A stretch of DNA of 64,000 nucleotides from Streptomyces sp. CB00455 (lineage in GTDB: Bacteria; Actinomycetota; Actinomycetes; Streptomycetales; Streptomycetaceae). The stretch spans positions 62,001-126,000 of the forward strand of contig NZ_LIVQ01000003.1 in NCBI RefSeq assembly GCF_001905445.1, written 5' to 3'. The notes under the pieces were generated by a model. The model searched no databases. It was given only the letters and a program-made list of their open reading frames with translations, and was not told where the DNA came from. Below, piece after piece: positions 8,100 to 16,775 of this stretch. The translations under genes were made by a program, and so were the position numbers. Every line of letters starts with the position of its first letter. The first letter of the stretch is position 1.

Positions 8100-9185
8100 T
8101 CAGGCCCGGACCTTGCCGTTGACGACGACCCTCAGCGGCTGCGCGAGGGCGCGTACGTCGGCCCGCGGGTCCGCACCGTAGACCACGAGGTCCGCCGGCG
8201 CCCCCTCGGTCAGGCCCGGCCTGCCGAGCCACTGGCGTGCCGCCCAGGTCGTCGCCGAGAGGGCGTCCAGCGCCGGGATCCCTGCCTTCACCAGCTCCTC
8301 GACCTCCGCCGCGACCAGGCCGTGCGGCAGGGAACCCCCCGCGTCGGTGCCGACGTACACCTGGACGCCCGCGTCGTAGGCGGCCCGGACGGTGTCGTAA
8401 CGACGCTCGTGGAGCCTGCGCATGTGGGCCGACCAGCGCGGGAACTTCGCCTCGCCGCCCGCCGCCATCTTCGGGAACGTCGCGATGTTCACGAGCGTGG
8501 GGACGATCGCGACCCCCCGCTCCGCGAAGAGGGGGATGGTGTCCTCGGTGAGGCCCGTGGCGTGTTCCACGCAGTCGATGCCCGCCTCGACCAGGTCGCG
8601 CAGCGCGTCCTCGGCGAAGCAGTGCGCCGTGACGCGGGCGCCCAGCCGGTGGGCCTCGGCGATGGCCGCCTCGACCTCGGCGCGCGGCCAGCAGGCCGTC
8701 AGGTCCCCGACCTCGCGGTCGATCCAGTCGCCGACCAGTTTGACCCAGCCGTCGCCCCGTACGGCCTCGCGGCCCACGTAGGCCACGAGGTCGGCGGGCT
8801 CGATCTCGTGGGCGTAGTTGCGGATGTACCGGCGGGTGCGGGCGATGTGCCGCCCCGCCCGGATGATCTTCGGCAGGTCCTCGCGGTCGTCGATCCACCG
8901 GGTGTCGGAGGGGGATCCCGCGTCGCGGATGAGGAGGGTACCGGCATCCCGGTCGGTCAGGGCCTGGCGCTCGGCGGTTCCGGCGTCGACCGGCCCGTGG
9001 CTGTCCAGCCCGACGTGGCAGTGCGCGTCGACCAGTCCGGGCAGGGCCCAGCCCGTCACCGTGGTGACCTCACCGGCCGCGACCGGAGGCTCGTAGGAGA
9101 TGCGGCCGCCGACCACCCAGAGCTCGTCGCGGACCTCGTGGGGCCCGGCCAGCACCCGCCCCTTCACGTGCAGCACATCGCTCAT
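8100..9185 (-). CDS. Amidohydrolase family protein (metal-dependent hydrolase)
   Basis: 361 residues with the amidohydrolase superfamily pattern: HxH metal ligands in DAHCHVG (His55 and His57), a GWVKLVGDW segment with a candidate bridging lysine, VTAHCFAE, CVEHATG and the late aspartate in VGTDAGGS. It resembles imidazolonepropionase-like and prolidase-like members; the substrate is not evident. The ATG at 9185 has no Shine-Dalgarno sequence, but TACAGT lies six bases upstream, which suggests a leaderless transcript. It is divergent from a PLP aminotransferase that starts 74 bases away, so the two may share control. Confidence 0.85.
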   Translation of the reverse strand: MSDVLHVKGRVLAGPHEVRDELWVVGGRISYEPPVAAGEVTTVTGWALPGLVDAHCHVGLDSHGPVDAGTAERQALTDRDAGTLLIRDAGSPSDTRWIDDREDLPKIIRAGRHIARTRRYIRNYAHEIEPADLVAYVGREAVRGDGWVKLVGDWIDREVGDLTACWPRAEVEAAIAEAHRLGARVTAHCFAEDALRDLVEAGIDCVEHATGLTEDTIPLFAERGVAIVPTLVNIATFPKMAAGGEAKFPRWSAHMRRLHERRYDTVRAAYDAGVQVYVGTDAGGSLPHGLVAAEVEELVKAGIPALDALSATTWAARQWLGRPGLTEGAPADLVVYGADPRADVRALAQPLRVVVNGKVRA

Positions 9186-9191
9186 GTCGGC

Positions 9192-9197
9192 ACTGTA
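9192..9197 (-). promoter_or_regulatory. -10 box for leaderless amidohydrolase transcript
   Basis: TACAGT on the minus strand ends seven bases before the amidohydrolase ATG. That spacing would put the transcription start at or next to the A of ATG. No clear -35 element was seen. Confidence 0.4.
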
Positions 9198-9210
9198 CGT
9201 GCGTGGTCGG

Positions 9211-9216
9211 TAGGCT
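9211..9216 (+). promoter_or_regulatory. -10 box for the aminotransferase gene
   Basis: TAGGCT, a common Streptomyces vegetative -10 form, lies 44 bases before the GTG start at 9260. No clear -35 box was seen. Confidence 0.35.
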
Positions 9217-9259
9217 CTGCGGGTACCCCGGACACCCACCGGCCGAAGAGAGCACCGCC

Positions 9260-10342
9260 GTGACGCACCCCCTCCTGGACCTCCCGGCGCTCACCCCCGA
9301 GCGCTTCGCGTCGATCGAGCGGGGGGTCGCGGACCTCCTCGCCACCCGGCAGGACGTGGTGATCACCCAGGGAGAGGCGCTGCTGCCGCTGGAGGCGTGC
9401 ATCCGGTCGGGCGCGCGGCCCGGTTCGACCGCGCTCAACGTCGTCACCGGGCCCTACGGGACCACCTTCGGCAACTGGCTGCGCGACTGCGGGGCGAGCG
9501 TGGTGGACCTGGCGGTCCCCTTCGACACGGCAGTGACGGCCGAGCAGGTGGCGCGGGCCCTGGCCGCGCACCCGGAGATCGACTTCGTCTCGCTCGTCCA
9601 CGCGGAGGCGGCGACCGGCAACACGAATCCGGTCGCGGAGATCGGTGAGGCGGTACGGGCGCACGGGGCGCTGTTCATGCTGGACGCGGTGGCGTCGGTG
9701 GGCGCGGAGCCGCTGCTGCCGGACGAGTGGGGCGTGGACCTGTGCGTGATCGGCGCGCAGAAGGCGATGGGCGGGCCGGCCGGTGTGTCCGCGGTGTCGG
9801 TCTCGGAGCGCGCGTGGGCCCGGTTCGCGGACAATCCGGCGGCCCCGCGCCGCTCCTACCTCTCGCTGCTGGACTGGAAGGAACGCTGGATCGACGGCGG
9901 GCGCACGGCGCTGCTGCACGCGCCGGCCCAGCTGGAGATGCTGGCGCTGGAGGCGTGCCTGGACCGCATCGCGGCCGAGGGCCTGACCTCGGTGACGGCG
10001 CGGCACGCGGCCGCGGCGGCGGCGACCCGCGCGGGTGCGGCCGAGCTCGGGGCGGCCCCGTATGTGGGCCGGGCCGCGGAGGCTGCCCCGGTGGCCACCA
10101 CCCTGCGGGTCGCGGATGCCTCGCTGGTGGTGGCCAAGGCCCTGGCGGCCCACCCGTCGGTCCCGCTGGCGGCGGGCGGCGGCGCGCTGGCGCGGGAGAT
10201 GGTCCGGGTCAATCACTACGGCTCCGCGGCCGCGCTGCCCGTGGTCAGCGCCTCCCTGGCGGCCCTCGCGACCGCCCTGGGGGCGGATGCGGCGCCGGCC
10301 CTCGCGGCGGCGGAGTCGGCCTGGACGGCCGCGCGGGGCTGA
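9260..10342 (+). CDS. Class V aminotransferase-fold PLP enzyme (alanine-glyoxylate / serine-glyoxylate type)
   Basis: 360 residues. The pattern is that of fold type I, class V aminotransferases: VTGPYGTTFGNW near the N-terminus, the HAEAATGNTNPV segment that packs on the cofactor, LDAVASVG with the PLP-binding aspartate, and the Schiff-base lysine in GAQKAMGGPAG. The closest broad group is alanine-glyoxylate/serine-glyoxylate aminotransferase; the real substrate cannot be stated. The GTG at 9260 is preceded by GAAGAGAG at a normal distance. It lies back to back with an amidohydrolase, which suggests a small catabolic pair. Confidence 0.85.
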   Translation: MTHPLLDLPALTPERFASIERGVADLLATRQDVVITQGEALLPLEACIRSGARPGSTALNVVTGPYGTTFGNWLRDCGASVVDLAVPFDTAVTAEQVARALAAHPEIDFVSLVHAEAATGNTNPVAEIGEAVRAHGALFMLDAVASVGAEPLLPDEWGVDLCVIGAQKAMGGPAGVSAVSVSERAWARFADNPAAPRRSYLSLLDWKERWIDGGRTALLHAPAQLEMLALEACLDRIAAEGLTSVTARHAAAAAATRAGAAELGAAPYVGRAAEAAPVATTLRVADASLVVAKALAAHPSVPLAAGGGALAREMVRVNHYGSAAALPVVSASLAALATALGADAAPALAAAESAWTAARG

Positions 10343-10359
10343 ACCCGGACGCGCGGGGC

Positions 10360-10640
10360 CGAGACCGGGTGCTGGGCCGGACCGGGTGCCCGGGCCCGGT
10401 CCCCGAGCCGGGTGACCCGCGAGGGCCGGACGGGCCGGGGGCCGCACAGGCCCGGGGGGCAACGCAGGCCCGGGGGCTGCACAGACCGGGGGCCGCACAG
10501 GCCGGGTGACCCACGGGGGCCGGACCGGCCGGGGGGCCGCCCAGGCCCGGGGCCCCGAAGGCCGCACAGACCGGGGGGCTGCACAGGCCCGGGTGACCGC
10601 ACAGGCCGGGTGACCGACGGGGCCGGACCGGCCCGCCAGG
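10360..10640. repeat. Degenerate G-rich repeats in a 384-base gap
   Basis: The gap 10343-10726 between two converging PLP-enzyme genes holds no gene. It carries at least six variants of GCCGCACAGGCC (near 10441, 10477, 10492, 10561, 10578 and 10597) separated by runs of four to six G on the plus strand. The sequence is self-similar rather than precisely tandem. It may form structured transcript ends or G-quadruplexes. Confidence 0.7.
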
Positions 10641-10726
10641 ACACGATCGGCCCGCAGGGTGAACCGGCCGCCGGTGCGGCCCGCAGGCCCGGGGAGCGTC
10701 AGGGGTCAGAAGCCAGGGGTCAGGGG

Positions 10727-11779
10727 TCAGGACAGGGCGTCCAGCAGGCGGTCCACGTCGGCCTCGGTGTTGTAGAGGTGGAACGACGCCCGCAGGGCGC
10801 CCGCCCGGGCCGAGGTGGCGATGCCGGCGTCCTGGAGGGCGGGCTGCCGGCCGGCGAGGCCCGGAACCGAGACGATGGCCGACCCTCCCGGGACCGGCTC
10901 GTGGCCCAGGCGGGCGAGCCCGGCCCGGTAACGGGCGGCCAGGGCGGTGTCGTGGGCGTGGACGGCCTCGATGCCGATGCGCTCCAGCAGCGCCAGCGAG
11001 ACCTCGGCGGCGTGGTAGGCGAGGAAGGCCGGGGATTCGTCGAAGCGGCGGGCCCCGTGCGCCAGTTCCGTCACGGGGCCGTAGGTGGCGTCCCACATGG
11101 ACTCGGCCGCCACCCAGCCGGCGTGCAGCGGGGTCAGGCTGTCCTGCGCCTCCTTCGACAAGGTCATGTAGGAGGCTCCGCGTGCGCCGAGCAGCCACTT
11201 GTACCCGGCGGTGACGGTGAAGTCGTAGGGCGAGGCGTCGAAGGGCAGCCAGCCCACCGCCTGCGTCGCGTCCACCAGCATCCGGGCGCCGTGCGCGGAC
11301 GTCGCGGCGCGCACCGCGGCCAGGTCCGCCATCCGTCCGTCCGCGGACTGCACCGCGCTCAGCGAGACCAGTACGGTGTCCGGGCCGACGGCCTCGGCGA
11401 GGGACTCCAGCGGCGCGAAGCGGACCTTGAGGTCGTCCCGGACCACGAAGGGGTTCATCACGGAGGCGAAGTCGCCCTCCGGGCAGAGGACTTCCGCGCC
11501 GGCCGGGAGCGACGCCGCGACGAGGCCGACATGGGTGGCCACGGCTGAACCGAGGGCCACCCGCTCGACGGCCACCCCGGTCAGCCGGGCGAAGGCGGCC
11601 CGGACCCGGTTCACACGGTCGAAGTCGCCGAATCCGGCGGGGAGCCCTGCCCCCGCCGCCTCGGCCAGTTCGCGTACGGCCGCGACGGCGGCGCGTGGGA
11701 GCACCCCGCAGGTGGCGGTGTTGAGGTAGGCGGTGGAGTGGGCGAACTCGGCACGGGCCGCTTCCGGCAGGAGGTCCAT
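10727..11779 (-). CDS. Class V aminotransferase-fold PLP enzyme (cysteine desulfurase / isopenicillin epimerase-like)
   Basis: 350 residues. It begins with the YLNTATCG segment typical of class V enzymes, has LVDATQAVGWLP with the PLP-binding aspartate, and the Schiff-base lysine in TAGYKWLLG. The C-terminal FHLYNTEADVDRLLDAL is the usual ending of this group. It lacks the RVGHHCARP-type cysteine loop of SufS, so it is probably not a general sulfur donor. The ATG at 11779 is preferred over GTG 11788 because AGAGTGGA lies just before it. Substrate unknown. Confidence 0.8.
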   Translation of the reverse strand: MDLLPEAARAEFAHSTAYLNTATCGVLPRAAVAAVRELAEAAGAGLPAGFGDFDRVNRVRAAFARLTGVAVERVALGSAVATHVGLVAASLPAGAEVLCPEGDFASVMNPFVVRDDLKVRFAPLESLAEAVGPDTVLVSLSAVQSADGRMADLAAVRAATSAHGARMLVDATQAVGWLPFDASPYDFTVTAGYKWLLGARGASYMTLSKEAQDSLTPLHAGWVAAESMWDATYGPVTELAHGARRFDESPAFLAYHAAEVSLALLERIGIEAVHAHDTALAARYRAGLARLGHEPVPGGSAIVSVPGLAGRQPALQDAGIATSARAGALRASFHLYNTEADVDRLLDALS

Positions 11780-11849
11780 GCGTTCCACTCTGCGTCAGGA
11801 ACGACCCGCAGTCCATTGCCGGGTTTTGTGCGTTGGGGCAAAGACCTGC

Positions 11850-12557
11850 TTATGCCTGGGGGACGGCGCAGGCGCCGTCGGGGCCGCACGCGTCTGCTCC
11901 GCCCGCCGGGTCCTCGACCTCGCGGCCGGCCCACGCCTGTTCCAGCGCGCGGGTGAACACCTCGGCCGGCTGCCCGCCTGAGATGCCGTAGCGGCGGTCG
12001 AGGACGAAGAAGGGGACCGCACTTGCGCCCAGTTCCGCGGCCTCGCGCTCGTCGGCCCGCACCTCGTCGGCGTAGGCGGACCCGTCGGCGAGGACGGCGC
12101 GGGCCTCGGCCTCGTCCAGCCCGGCCTCCACGGCGAGGGCGACCAGCACCTCGGGGTCGAAGACGGAGCGCTCCTCGCCGAAGTTGGCGCGATAGGCGAG
12201 GTCGAGCAGCTGCTCCTGGCGGCCGCGGGCGGCGGCCAGGTGCAGCAGCCGGTGGATGTCGAAGGTGTTGCCGTGGTCGCGCCCGTCGGTGCGGTAGGCG
12301 AGCCCCTCGGAGCGGGCGCTCGCCGCCACGTGCTCCTCCATGCCGCGCGCCTCGTCGAGGGTGCGGCCGTACTTCTTGGCGAGCATCTCCAGGACGGGTG
12401 TGGTGACGCCCTTGGGACCGCCGGGGTCGAGCTCGAAGGACCGGAAGACGACCTCCACCTCGTCACGGTGGGCGAACTCGGCCAGCCCCTTGGTGAAACG
12501 GGCCTTGCCGATGTAGCACCACGGGCAGGCGATGTCGCTCCAGATCTCGACGCGCAT
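11850..12557 (-). CDS. DsbA-family oxidoreductase, FrnE-like
   Basis: 235 residues with a thioredoxin-like fold and an inserted helical domain. The active site CPWC is at residues 12-15 after MRVEIWSDIA, and the cis-proline region AVPFFVLD is at about residue 180. There is no signal peptide, as is usual for FrnE-type proteins, which act in the cytoplasm and are linked to polyketide (frenolicin) and oxidative-stress contexts. The last 20 residues carry two extra cysteines (DACGPDGACAV). AAGGATC precedes the ATG. It is followed after 70 bases by the start region of the PLP gene, on the same strand. Confidence 0.9.
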   Translation of the reverse strand: MRVEIWSDIACPWCYIGKARFTKGLAEFAHRDEVEVVFRSFELDPGGPKGVTTPVLEMLAKKYGRTLDEARGMEEHVAASARSEGLAYRTDGRDHGNTFDIHRLLHLAAARGRQEQLLDLAYRANFGEERSVFDPEVLVALAVEAGLDEAEARAVLADGSAYADEVRADEREAAELGASAVPFFVLDRRYGISGGQPAEVFTRALEQAWAGREVEDPAGGADACGPDGACAVPQA

Positions 12558-12595
12558 GATCCTTCTTCTCTCGCACGGGCAAAACGGTTACCGCT

Positions 12596-13108
12596 TCAAC
12601 CACCCGGGGTCGCGTCCCATTCCCCGGACGGCCGCGCGACCGTCAGCCACAGGGTGCGGTGGGAACCTGATCGGGAGGGGCGCGGGGCCGGCAGCCAGCC
12701 GTGGCCGGCGTAGAAGGCCTGGGCGCGCAGGTTGTGCTCGAAGACCTCCAGGCGGACCCGCTCTATCCCGGCGGCGCGCCAGGCGTCGAGGCACGCCGCG
12801 TGCAGGGCGGCTCCGGTCCCCCGGCGCCAGTGGGCCGGATCGACGTGGAGCTGCGTCAGGGTGGTCTCACCGTCCGCGGTGCGGAAGGCGGCGACCCCGG
12901 TGAGCACACCGTCCTGCTCGGCGCACAGGACCCCGCCCCCGGCGCCGGCCCGGGCCACGGCCGCGGACCAGCCCTCGCGGGAGCGGGCGGGCCCGGCGCC
13001 GCCCCCGTAGGCCTGCTCGGGGACGCGGCCGCGGTAGTAGGTGGCACGGGCCCGGGCGTGCAGGGCGGTGATGGCGTCGAGGTCGGCGGGGCGCGCGGTC
13101 CTGATCAC
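12596..13108 (-). CDS. GNAT-family N-acetyltransferase
   Basis: 170 residues from a GTG. The GNAT fold is shown by the N-terminal MIRTARPADLDAI, the acetyl-CoA loop HWRRGTGAALHAA after QLHVDP, and the final AQAFYAGHGW. The acceptor is unknown. No good ribosome site is seen before the GTG, where the hairpin terminator of the upstream penicillin-binding protein gene lies. The last 15 residues are not typical of the domain. Confidence 0.88.
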   Translation of the reverse strand: MIRTARPADLDAITALHARARATYYRGRVPEQAYGGGAGPARSREGWSAAVARAGAGGGVLCAEQDGVLTGVAAFRTADGETTLTQLHVDPAHWRRGTGAALHAACLDAWRAAGIERVRLEVFEHNLRAQAFYAGHGWLPAPRPSRSGSHRTLWLTVARPSGEWDATPGG

Positions 13109-13119
13109 GGAAAGGGGAA

Positions 13120-13150
13120 CGCTCCGGGAACCGTGTCGGTTCCCGGAGCG
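13120..13150 (-). terminator. Hairpin terminator after the penicillin-binding protein gene
   Basis: Perfect 13-base stem (CGCTCCGGGAACC with its complement) and a five-base loop, 25 bases past the stop at 13175. Confidence 0.75.
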
Positions 13151-13174
13151 CCGGCCGTGCGGTGGGCGCGGCCG

Positions 13175-14620
13175 CTACTTCAGCCACGCCGCCATCATCT
13201 TCTGCGCGATCGGCGCGGCCAGCCTGCCGCCGCCGATCTCGGACCGGTCCGTGTCGGAGTTCTCGATCACGACGGCGACCGCGATCTGCTTGCCGCCCGC
13301 CTTGCCGTACGAGGTGAACCATGCGAGCGGGTCCAGGCTGTTGGCGACGCCGCGCTGGGCGGTGCCGGTCTTGCCGCCCACCTCCGCGCCGCCGACCTTG
13401 GCGCCGCTGCCGCCGCCCTCGTCGACCACCGTCTTCATGGCGTCGCGGATCATCGAGGCGGTCTTCTCGTTCATCACCTGCTGGGACTCGGCGTCCTTGA
13501 AGCTCTCCAGCACGTTGCCGTTGGCGTCGGTGACCTCGGAGACCATGTGCGGGGCGACGAGCTTGCCGCCGTTCTCGATCGCGGCCGTGACCATCGCCAT
13601 CTGCAGCGGGGTGGCCTGCACGTCGAACTGGCCGATACCGGTCTGCGCGACCTGGTCGACGGACATTTTCGCCGACGGGTACGTGCTCGGCGGGTTGGTG
13701 CGGACGGGGGTGTCGATCTGCGTGTTGAAGCCGAGCTTCTCGGCCGTCGCCCGCATCGTGTCCTGGCCGAGCCTGGAGGCGAGGTCCGCGAAGACGTTGT
13801 TGCAGGACAGCCGCAGGGCGGTGCGCGCCGAGACGTTGTTGCAGGCCGCCGAGCCCGCCTCGCTGGGCAGCGGGGTGCGGGTGCCGGGGATCGTGTACGG
13901 GTCCTGGATGCCGGTCGGCGTGTCCAGACTGGTGACCAGGCCGTTCTCGATGGCCGCGGTCAAGGTGACGAGTTTGAAGGTGGAACCGGGCGCCTGCGGC
14001 TTGCGCAGCGCCACGTTCTCCATGGCCTTGCCCTTGTCGGCCGAGAGCTCGGTCCAGGCCGCGGTGTCGTTGGCGCCGGCGATCCGCCCGGGGTCGAAGG
14101 AGGGGTTGTTGACGAGGGCGAGGATCTCACCGGTGGCCGGGTCGAGGGCCACGGCGGAGCCCTGCTTGCCCTGGAGCGCGTCGTAGGCGGCCTTCTGGAC
14201 GCCCTTGTCGATGGTGGTCAGCACGTCGCCGGGGGCGGCACGCTTGTTGGTGAGCATGTCCATCATCGTCTTCAGCCGGCTGTCGGAGCCGTTGAGGATG
14301 TTCTTGTAGACGCCCTCCAGCATGCTCGTGCCGAAGGCCTGCGAGCTGAATCCGGTGACCGGCGCGTACAGCGGTCCGTCGACATAGGTCCGTTTGTAGC
14401 CGAAGTCCTTGCCGCCCGTCCTGGCCGAGCCGGTGATCGCCTCCCCGCCCACGATGATGTTGCCCAGCGGGTTCTCGTACTGCCCGATGAGGTTCCGCCG
14501 GTTGTGCTCGTCGTCTGCGAGGGCCTGGCCTTGGTATGCCTGCACCCAGGTGACACGGACCAGCAGGGCCAGCACCAGAAGCAGACAGAAGACCGACGCA
14601 CGCCTGATCGTCTTGTTCAT
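13175..14620 (-). CDS. Penicillin-binding protein, peptidoglycan transpeptidase (PbpA/FtsI type)
   Basis: 481 residues, a class B-like penicillin-binding protein. A single N-terminal membrane segment (residues about 8-26) is followed by the non-catalytic pedestal. The transpeptidase motifs are complete: SxxK in PGSTFKL (Ser213, Lys216), SCN at 272-274 and KTGT at 417-420. It cross-links peptidoglycan outside the membrane. It is short for a division FtsI and stands apart from ftsW or dcw genes, so it is one of the several extra SEDS-independent PBPs that Streptomyces carry, perhaps used in sporulation or stress. Its neighbours do not define the role. Confidence 0.92.
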   Translation of the reverse strand: MNKTIRRASVFCLLLVLALLVRVTWVQAYQGQALADDEHNRRNLIGQYENPLGNIIVGGEAITGSARTGGKDFGYKRTYVDGPLYAPVTGFSSQAFGTSMLEGVYKNILNGSDSRLKTMMDMLTNKRAAPGDVLTTIDKGVQKAAYDALQGKQGSAVALDPATGEILALVNNPSFDPGRIAGANDTAAWTELSADKGKAMENVALRKPQAPGSTFKLVTLTAAIENGLVTSLDTPTGIQDPYTIPGTRTPLPSEAGSAACNNVSARTALRLSCNNVFADLASRLGQDTMRATAEKLGFNTQIDTPVRTNPPSTYPSAKMSVDQVAQTGIGQFDVQATPLQMAMVTAAIENGGKLVAPHMVSEVTDANGNVLESFKDAESQQVMNEKTASMIRDAMKTVVDEGGGSGAKVGGAEVGGKTGTAQRGVANSLDPLAWFTSYGKAGGKQIAVAVVIENSDTDRSEIGGGRLAAPIAQKMMAAWLK

Positions 14621-14682
14621 CCCCCGGAAAGACGCACCGGCTCCTCCGGACGTTCCGCTCTGCCCCGATTGTGGCCGGGTTC

Positions 14683-15360
14683 TCAGCTTTTCTTCATGAA
14701 GCCGCCCTCGTAGGCGGCGATGACCGCCTGGGTCCGGTCGCGGGCGCCGGTCTTGGCCAGGACCGAGGCGACGTGCGTCTTGACCGTCTGCGGGCCCACC
14801 CCGAGGCGTTCGCTCGCCTCGTGGTTGGACAGGCCCGCGGCCATCAGCCGCAGGACGTCGGCCTCGCGGTCGGTGAGCCGGGCCACCCAGGGCGCGGCGG
14901 GCCGGGCGCCGGCCGTGTGGGCCTCGGCGAGGGAGCGGACGGCGGCGGGGAAGAGCAGGGAGTCGCCCCGGGTGACGAGGCGGACCGCGCCGATCAGCTC
15001 GTCCGGGCCGGCGCGCTTGAGGAGGAAGCCGGCCGCTCCGGCGCGCAGCGCCCCGTAGACGTAGGAGTCGTTCTCGAAGGTGGTGACGACCACGATGCGG
15101 GGCGGCTCGGCCATGGTGGCGAGGATCTGCTCCGTGGCGCGGATCCCGTCGATCTCGGGCATGCGGACGTCCATCAGCACCACGTCGGGCGCGAGGGAAC
15201 GGACCAGCGGGACGGCCTCGGCGCCGGTGGCCGCCTCTGCGACCACCTCCAGGTCGGTTTCGGCTTCGAGGATGACCCGCAGGGCGGTGCGCACCATCCG
15301 CTCGTCGTCGCAGAGCACGATCCGCAGCGGCGGCCGGGGAGTGGTCGCCGGCCCGGTCAC
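14683..15360 (-). CDS. NarL/LuxR-family two-component response regulator
   Basis: 225 residues from a GTG that overlaps the kinase stop (GTGA). The receiver domain has the acidic pair in LCDDE (residues 18-19), the phospho-acceptor Asp64 in LMDVRMP and the conserved lysine in LLKRAGP. The C-terminal LuxR-type helix-turn-helix (about residues 155-215) shows LTDREADVLRLMA and VKTHVASVLAKTG. It forms an operon with the membrane protein and kinase genes upstream on the minus strand. Its target genes are unknown; the operon's own membrane protein is one possibility. Confidence 0.93.
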   Translation of the reverse strand: MTGPATTPRPPLRIVLCDDERMVRTALRVILEAETDLEVVAEAATGAEAVPLVRSLAPDVVLMDVRMPEIDGIRATEQILATMAEPPRIVVVTTFENDSYVYGALRAGAAGFLLKRAGPDELIGAVRLVTRGDSLLFPAAVRSLAEAHTAGARPAAPWVARLTDREADVLRLMAAGLSNHEASERLGVGPQTVKTHVASVLAKTGARDRTQAVIAAYEGGFMKKS

Positions 15361-16775
15361 AGTCCGCCCCCGGTGAGCGGCAGGCGGGCGCACAGCCGCC
15401 AGTGGCCCCGGTGTGGGCCGGCCTGGACCCGGCCGCCGAGGAGCGCGGCCCGTTCGGCCGCGCCGCGCAGCCCCCGGCCGCCGGTGGTGCGGGGCTCCCG
15501 GTCCCCGGGCGGGGCGGGTGGATTGGTCATGGTGATCTCCAGTTCACGGCGTCCGGCGCCGGAAGCGCGGTCGGCCTGTTCGCCCCGGTGGTCCCGGCCG
15601 GCCCGGCCGACTCCTTCGGCCCTGTCGGCCCGTCCGATCCCGTCGGCCCCGTCGATCCCGTCGGCCCCGTCGGCTCCTTCTGTCCCGTCGATCCCGTCGA
15701 TCACGCGGATCCGCAGGTCCACGGGGCCCGCGCCGTGGCGCAGTGCGTTGCTGAGGCCCTCCTGGACGATCCGGTACGCCTCGCGGGAGGCGATCGCCGG
15801 CAGACGCGCCCAGTCGCCCGCCGGTCCGGGTTCCTGGCGGGCGGTGACGGCGACGCCGGCCGCCCGGGTGCGGGCCAGCAGCCCGTCGAGGTCGCCGGCG
15901 AGGGTCGGCGCGGGCGCGGCCTCCGGCCGGCCCGGGTCGCCGTCGCGCAGCAGGCCCAGCACGGCGTCCAGCTCGCCCACCGTCCGCCGGGTGGTGTCCT
16001 CGATCGCGGCCAGCGCCTCCCGGACGAAGCCGGGGTCGGTGTCGAGCACCCGCCGGGCGGCGACCGCCTGGAGGGTGACGGCGCTCAGCGCGTGCCCGAC
16101 CGCGTCGTGCAGTTCCCGGGCCAGCCGGTTGCGCACGGCCAGGTCGGCGGCCCGCTCCTCGGCCACCGCCAGCCGGTCCGCGGCCGTCGGCCCCAGCAGT
16201 ACGGGCGCCAGCCGGGCCAGGATCGCCCCGGCCGCGGCGGCGCACAGGACGAGCCCGGCCAGCAGGCCGAGGCCGGCCGGCGGGGCGGCGTACACACCGG
16301 CCCCGGTGCTGAACCAGCCGAGCCCGTTGCGGGCCTGCCGCAGCGCCGGCACGAAGGGCAGCGAGATCAGGACCAGGGCCATGGGCGGGACCGCGAGGGT
16401 CGCCCCGCTGACGAGCGCCCCCACCCCCAGGTGCAGGGTCCACCAGGCGGATGCCCGCCCCCGCGCGGCCCACGACCGGGCAGGTCCCTCGGCCAGCCGT
16501 TCCTGCGGCACCGCGCACATGGCCCGGACGGCCCCCACGGACAGCGGCCGTACCAGCCCGAACAGGAAGGCGGTGGCCGAGACGAGCGGCAGGGCGGCGG
16601 CGTAGGCGGCGAGGGTGACGGGCAGGGAGCTGAAGGCGTTGACCCCGCCGGCCGCCACGCCCACCACCACCTGGGCGAGGAGGAAGTACGGCATCAGCAG
16701 GGCCCCGCCGAGTACGAGGTGGACCCAGCGCAGCCGCGCCCGTGCCCCCAGCAGCAGGATCAGGGCGCCTCGCAT
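15357..16775 (-). CDS. Two-component sensor histidine kinase (NarL partner type)
   Basis: 472 residues. The first half has about six membrane segments with no extracellular sensor domain. A HisKA_3 dimerisation domain follows, with the phosphate-accepting His in RELHDAVGHAL (about residue 222). The ATPase domain has the N box EGLSNALRHG and the G2 box GGRGLRGAAERAALLGG. Between these boxes (about residues 355-405) is an unusual Asp/Gly/Ile-rich repeat insert encoded by a degenerate tandem repeat, and the usual DxGxG aspartate is not obvious (TMTNPPAPPG stands in its place). The start ATGA overlaps the upstream membrane protein stop. Enzyme activity is likely but the insert makes it worth checking. 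Confidence 0.88.
   Translation of the reverse strand: MRGALILLLGARARLRWVHLVLGGALLMPYFLLAQVVVGVAAGGVNAFSSLPVTLAAYAAALPLVSATAFLFGLVRPLSVGAVRAMCAVPQERLAEGPARSWAARGRASAWWTLHLGVGALVSGATLAVPPMALVLISLPFVPALRQARNGLGWFSTGAGVYAAPPAGLGLLAGLVLCAAAAGAILARLAPVLLGPTAADRLAVAEERAADLAVRNRLARELHDAVGHALSAVTLQAVAARRVLDTDPGFVREALAAIEDTTRRTVGELDAVLGLLRDGDPGRPEAAPAPTLAGDLDGLLARTRAAGVAVTARQEPGPAGDWARLPAIASREAYRIVQEGLSNALRHGAGPVDLRIRVIDGIDGTEGADGADGIDGADGIGRADRAEGVGRAGRDHRGEQADRASGAGRRELEITMTNPPAPPGDREPRTTGGRGLRGAAERAALLGGRVQAGPHRGHWRLCARLPLTGGGL
15618..15705. repeat. Degenerate tandem repeat inside the kinase gene
   Basis: Units of about 9 to 15 bases built on GTCGGCCCCGTCGATCCC repeat through this stretch. On the coding strand they give alternating GID, GAD and EGA tripeptides in the ATPase domain of the kinase. 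Confidence 0.75.
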
